In this document: positions 5,565-6,529 of the stretch, piece by piece
Numbering within the stretch: the first letter of the stretch is position 1
Layout of the letters: each line of letters opens with the position of its first letter
Source of the DNA: Verrucomicrobia bacterium SCGC AAA164-M04
GTDB taxonomy: Bacteria; Verrucomicrobiota; Verrucomicrobiae; Verrucomicrobiales; Akkermansiaceae
Assembly (NCBI GenBank): GCA_000383735.1
Contig: KB912177.1
Span: 1 to 6,529, forward strand
Reading direction: 5' to 3'
DNA length: 6,529 nucleotides
Translations under genes and position numbers: made by a program
Notes under the pieces: model-generated
Databases searched by the model: none
The model's input: the letters and a program-made list of their open reading frames with translations, nothing else
What the model was told of the DNA's origin: nothing

Positions 5565-6529
5565 ATGAAACCAAAAGCAAAACTTACTAAACAACTTGAA
5601 ATCGATGTCCGTGAACTTTGCCAGCCATGCGGAAGGCGGGTTGGAACGAAGGGTCACCAACTCGCAGAACAATGGGTTGAACAACGACTCCAAGAAATTG
5701 GATGTATTCCCTATCATGAAAATAGTTTTTCGCTCCCTTACGAGGTTGATGAGACTAAATTCAAAAACTTCGCGGGCGTTATTGCGGGACAAGATAGAAG
5801 CTTACCACCGGTATTGATTGGCGCACATTACGACAGCGTTATTGATGCTCCATGTGCCGATGACAACGGAGCTTCAGTTGCTATTAGTCTTGCGGTCGCA
5901 TTTGCTATTGCAGAACAAGGCGGACTGGAGCGCGATCTCATTGTGGCTATTTTCGATGCAGAAGAGCCTCCTTATTTTCAGAGTGAGGCTATGGGTAGTA
6001 TTCGCTTCTATGAAGACCAGATCGATCAGCGAGGAATCCATTTTGCAGTAATCTCTGATCTCGTTGGGCATGATATTACTTTCCCAAGTGATCTCACCCG
6101 AAGGATTCCAGCCGCTAGTTTGATCACTGCGCCATTCGCTCCGCTCACGTTTATGACAGGTGCCGAAAGTCATCCTGATCTCCCTGCTCTTCTCAGTGAT
6201 ATTAAAACACCTAAAGGAATAAAATTAATCGCTACTCTCAACGATTATGTTGGAGACATGTCAGATCACGGAATCTTTCGCGAGAACGACGTGCCTTATG
6301 TCTTTTTATCCTGCGGAAGGTGGGAGCATTACCACCAACCCACAGACACACCTGATCGGCTCAATTACTCAAAAATGGCTGCGATAACGGAGTATTGCTT
6401 GGACGTTTGCCGAACCGCATCTGGAACTTCATTGACCGAAACCACTTCAGGCGGCGATTCACTTGAATTTGAGAAACAGACGTGGAAAAAGGCCCTTGGA
6501 ATCATGAGGCGGCCACTCGCAAAAATACT
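5565..6529 (+). CDS. M28-family metallopeptidase (aminopeptidase-like), 3' end outside the window (partial)
   Basis: The frame is open for 321 codons to the right edge. M28 enzymes are two-zinc aminopeptidases or carboxypeptidases. Landmarks, numbered from ATG 5565: GAHYDSV with ligand H88 and catalytic D90; CADDNGAS with the bridging aspartate at D100; FDAEEP with catalytic E133 and ligand E134; SDLVGHD with ligand D165; DHGIF at 234-238, typical of the family; and HYHQPTDTPDRL with ligand H257. All the expected metal ligands are present, so the enzyme should be active. An in-frame ATG at 5535 would add ten residues; neither start has a Shine-Dalgarno. There is no signal peptide or membrane segment at the N-terminus, so a cytoplasmic location is inferred, unlike the secreted Aeromonas-type enzymes. 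After the last ligand the visible sequence continues with a polar Ser/Thr/Glu segment, so most of the catalytic domain is within the window. The substrate is unknown. Confidence 0.9.
   Translation, partial: MKPKAKLTKQLEIDVRELCQPCGRRVGTKGHQLAEQWVEQRLQEIGCIPYHENSFSLPYEVDETKFKNFAGVIAGQDRSLPPVLIGAHYDSVIDAPCADDNGASVAISLAVAFAIAEQGGLERDLIVAIFDAEEPPYFQSEAMGSIRFYEDQIDQRGIHFAVISDLVGHDITFPSDLTRRIPAASLITAPFAPLTFMTGAESHPDLPALLSDIKTPKGIKLIATLNDYVGDMSDHGIFRENDVPYVFLSCGRWEHYHQPTDTPDRLNYSKMAAITEYCLDVCRTASGTSLTETTSGGDSLEFEKQTWKKALGIMRRPLAKI

Noticed and set aside
5380..5792. Two overlapping minus-strand open frames (5380-5580 and 5547-5792)
   Set aside because: No domain pattern; the second is antisense to the clearly coding start of the M28 peptidase.
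5596..6173. Open frames at 5596-5817 (+), 5818-6051 (+) and 5874-6173 (-)
   Set aside because: All lie within the M28 peptidase in other frames; the peptidase frame carries the complete metal-ligand set.
1..6529. Mobile-element ends, att sites, tRNA genes or a CRISPR array
   Set aside because: No transposase or integrase frame, no long direct or terminal inverted repeats, no regularly spaced repeats and no tRNA-like cloverleaf were noticed by eye.

Overview
The window looks like part of a bacterial chromosome, most likely proteobacterial. The gene families fit that (a DUF805 membrane protein with a GYF_2-like head, a Dcm-type cytosine methyltransferase, a cytosolic-looking M28 peptidase), as does the moderate GC content judged by eye. 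The exact lineage cannot be read from this sequence. Genes are fairly tightly packed. There is no rRNA, tRNA, CRISPR array, transposase or integrase. Shine-Dalgarno sequences are weak or absent before nearly every start, so several starts were chosen from domain boundaries or from comparison between paralogs.

Left part, minus strand (1-1497): two tandem genes, probably one transcription unit reading leftward. Both proteins begin with the same roughly 70-residue, tryptophan-marked GYF_2-like module and both end in membrane segments. The promoter-proximal protein (673-1497) joins the module to a polyproline tract and a DUF805 membrane domain. The distal protein (1-594) has the module, a linker and at least two hydrophobic segments, and runs off the left edge. 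They look like paralogous heads on different membrane anchors. GYF domains are known to bind proline-rich peptides, so the polyproline tract of one protein is a plausible ligand for the other.

Centre, plus strand (1541-4836): a Type II-like restriction-modification pair, endonuclease first and then methyltransferase. The endonuclease has a C-terminal MvaI/BcnI-type nuclease domain with a D-x4-E-x-K catalytic signature. About 300 extra N-terminal residues hold a cysteine-rich, possibly zinc-binding module and a second conserved-looking region. The methyltransferase is a C5-cytosine enzyme with all the main motifs in canonical order, a long insert before the catalytic motif and a long target-recognition region. 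The methyltransferase would protect host sites that the endonuclease cuts in foreign DNA. The R gene and the membrane-protein operon are divergent across only about 43 bp. That gap contains an inverted repeat overlapping a promoter-like sequence.

Right part (4914-6529, plus strand): a small protein with an ATxKQ/AS-LI motif and a C-terminal transmembrane helix; a 42-codon frame that looks like the zinc-knuckle tail of an HNH nuclease, probably a remnant; a short non-coding stretch with a 12-bp CG-alternating palindrome and a promoter-like AT-rich segment; and a cytosolic-looking M28-family metallopeptidase with a full set of metal ligands, cut by the right edge. The nuclease remnant beside an intact R-M pair suggests the stretch 1.5-5.4 kb is an acquired or remodelled accessory segment. 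No mobile-element boundary is visible.
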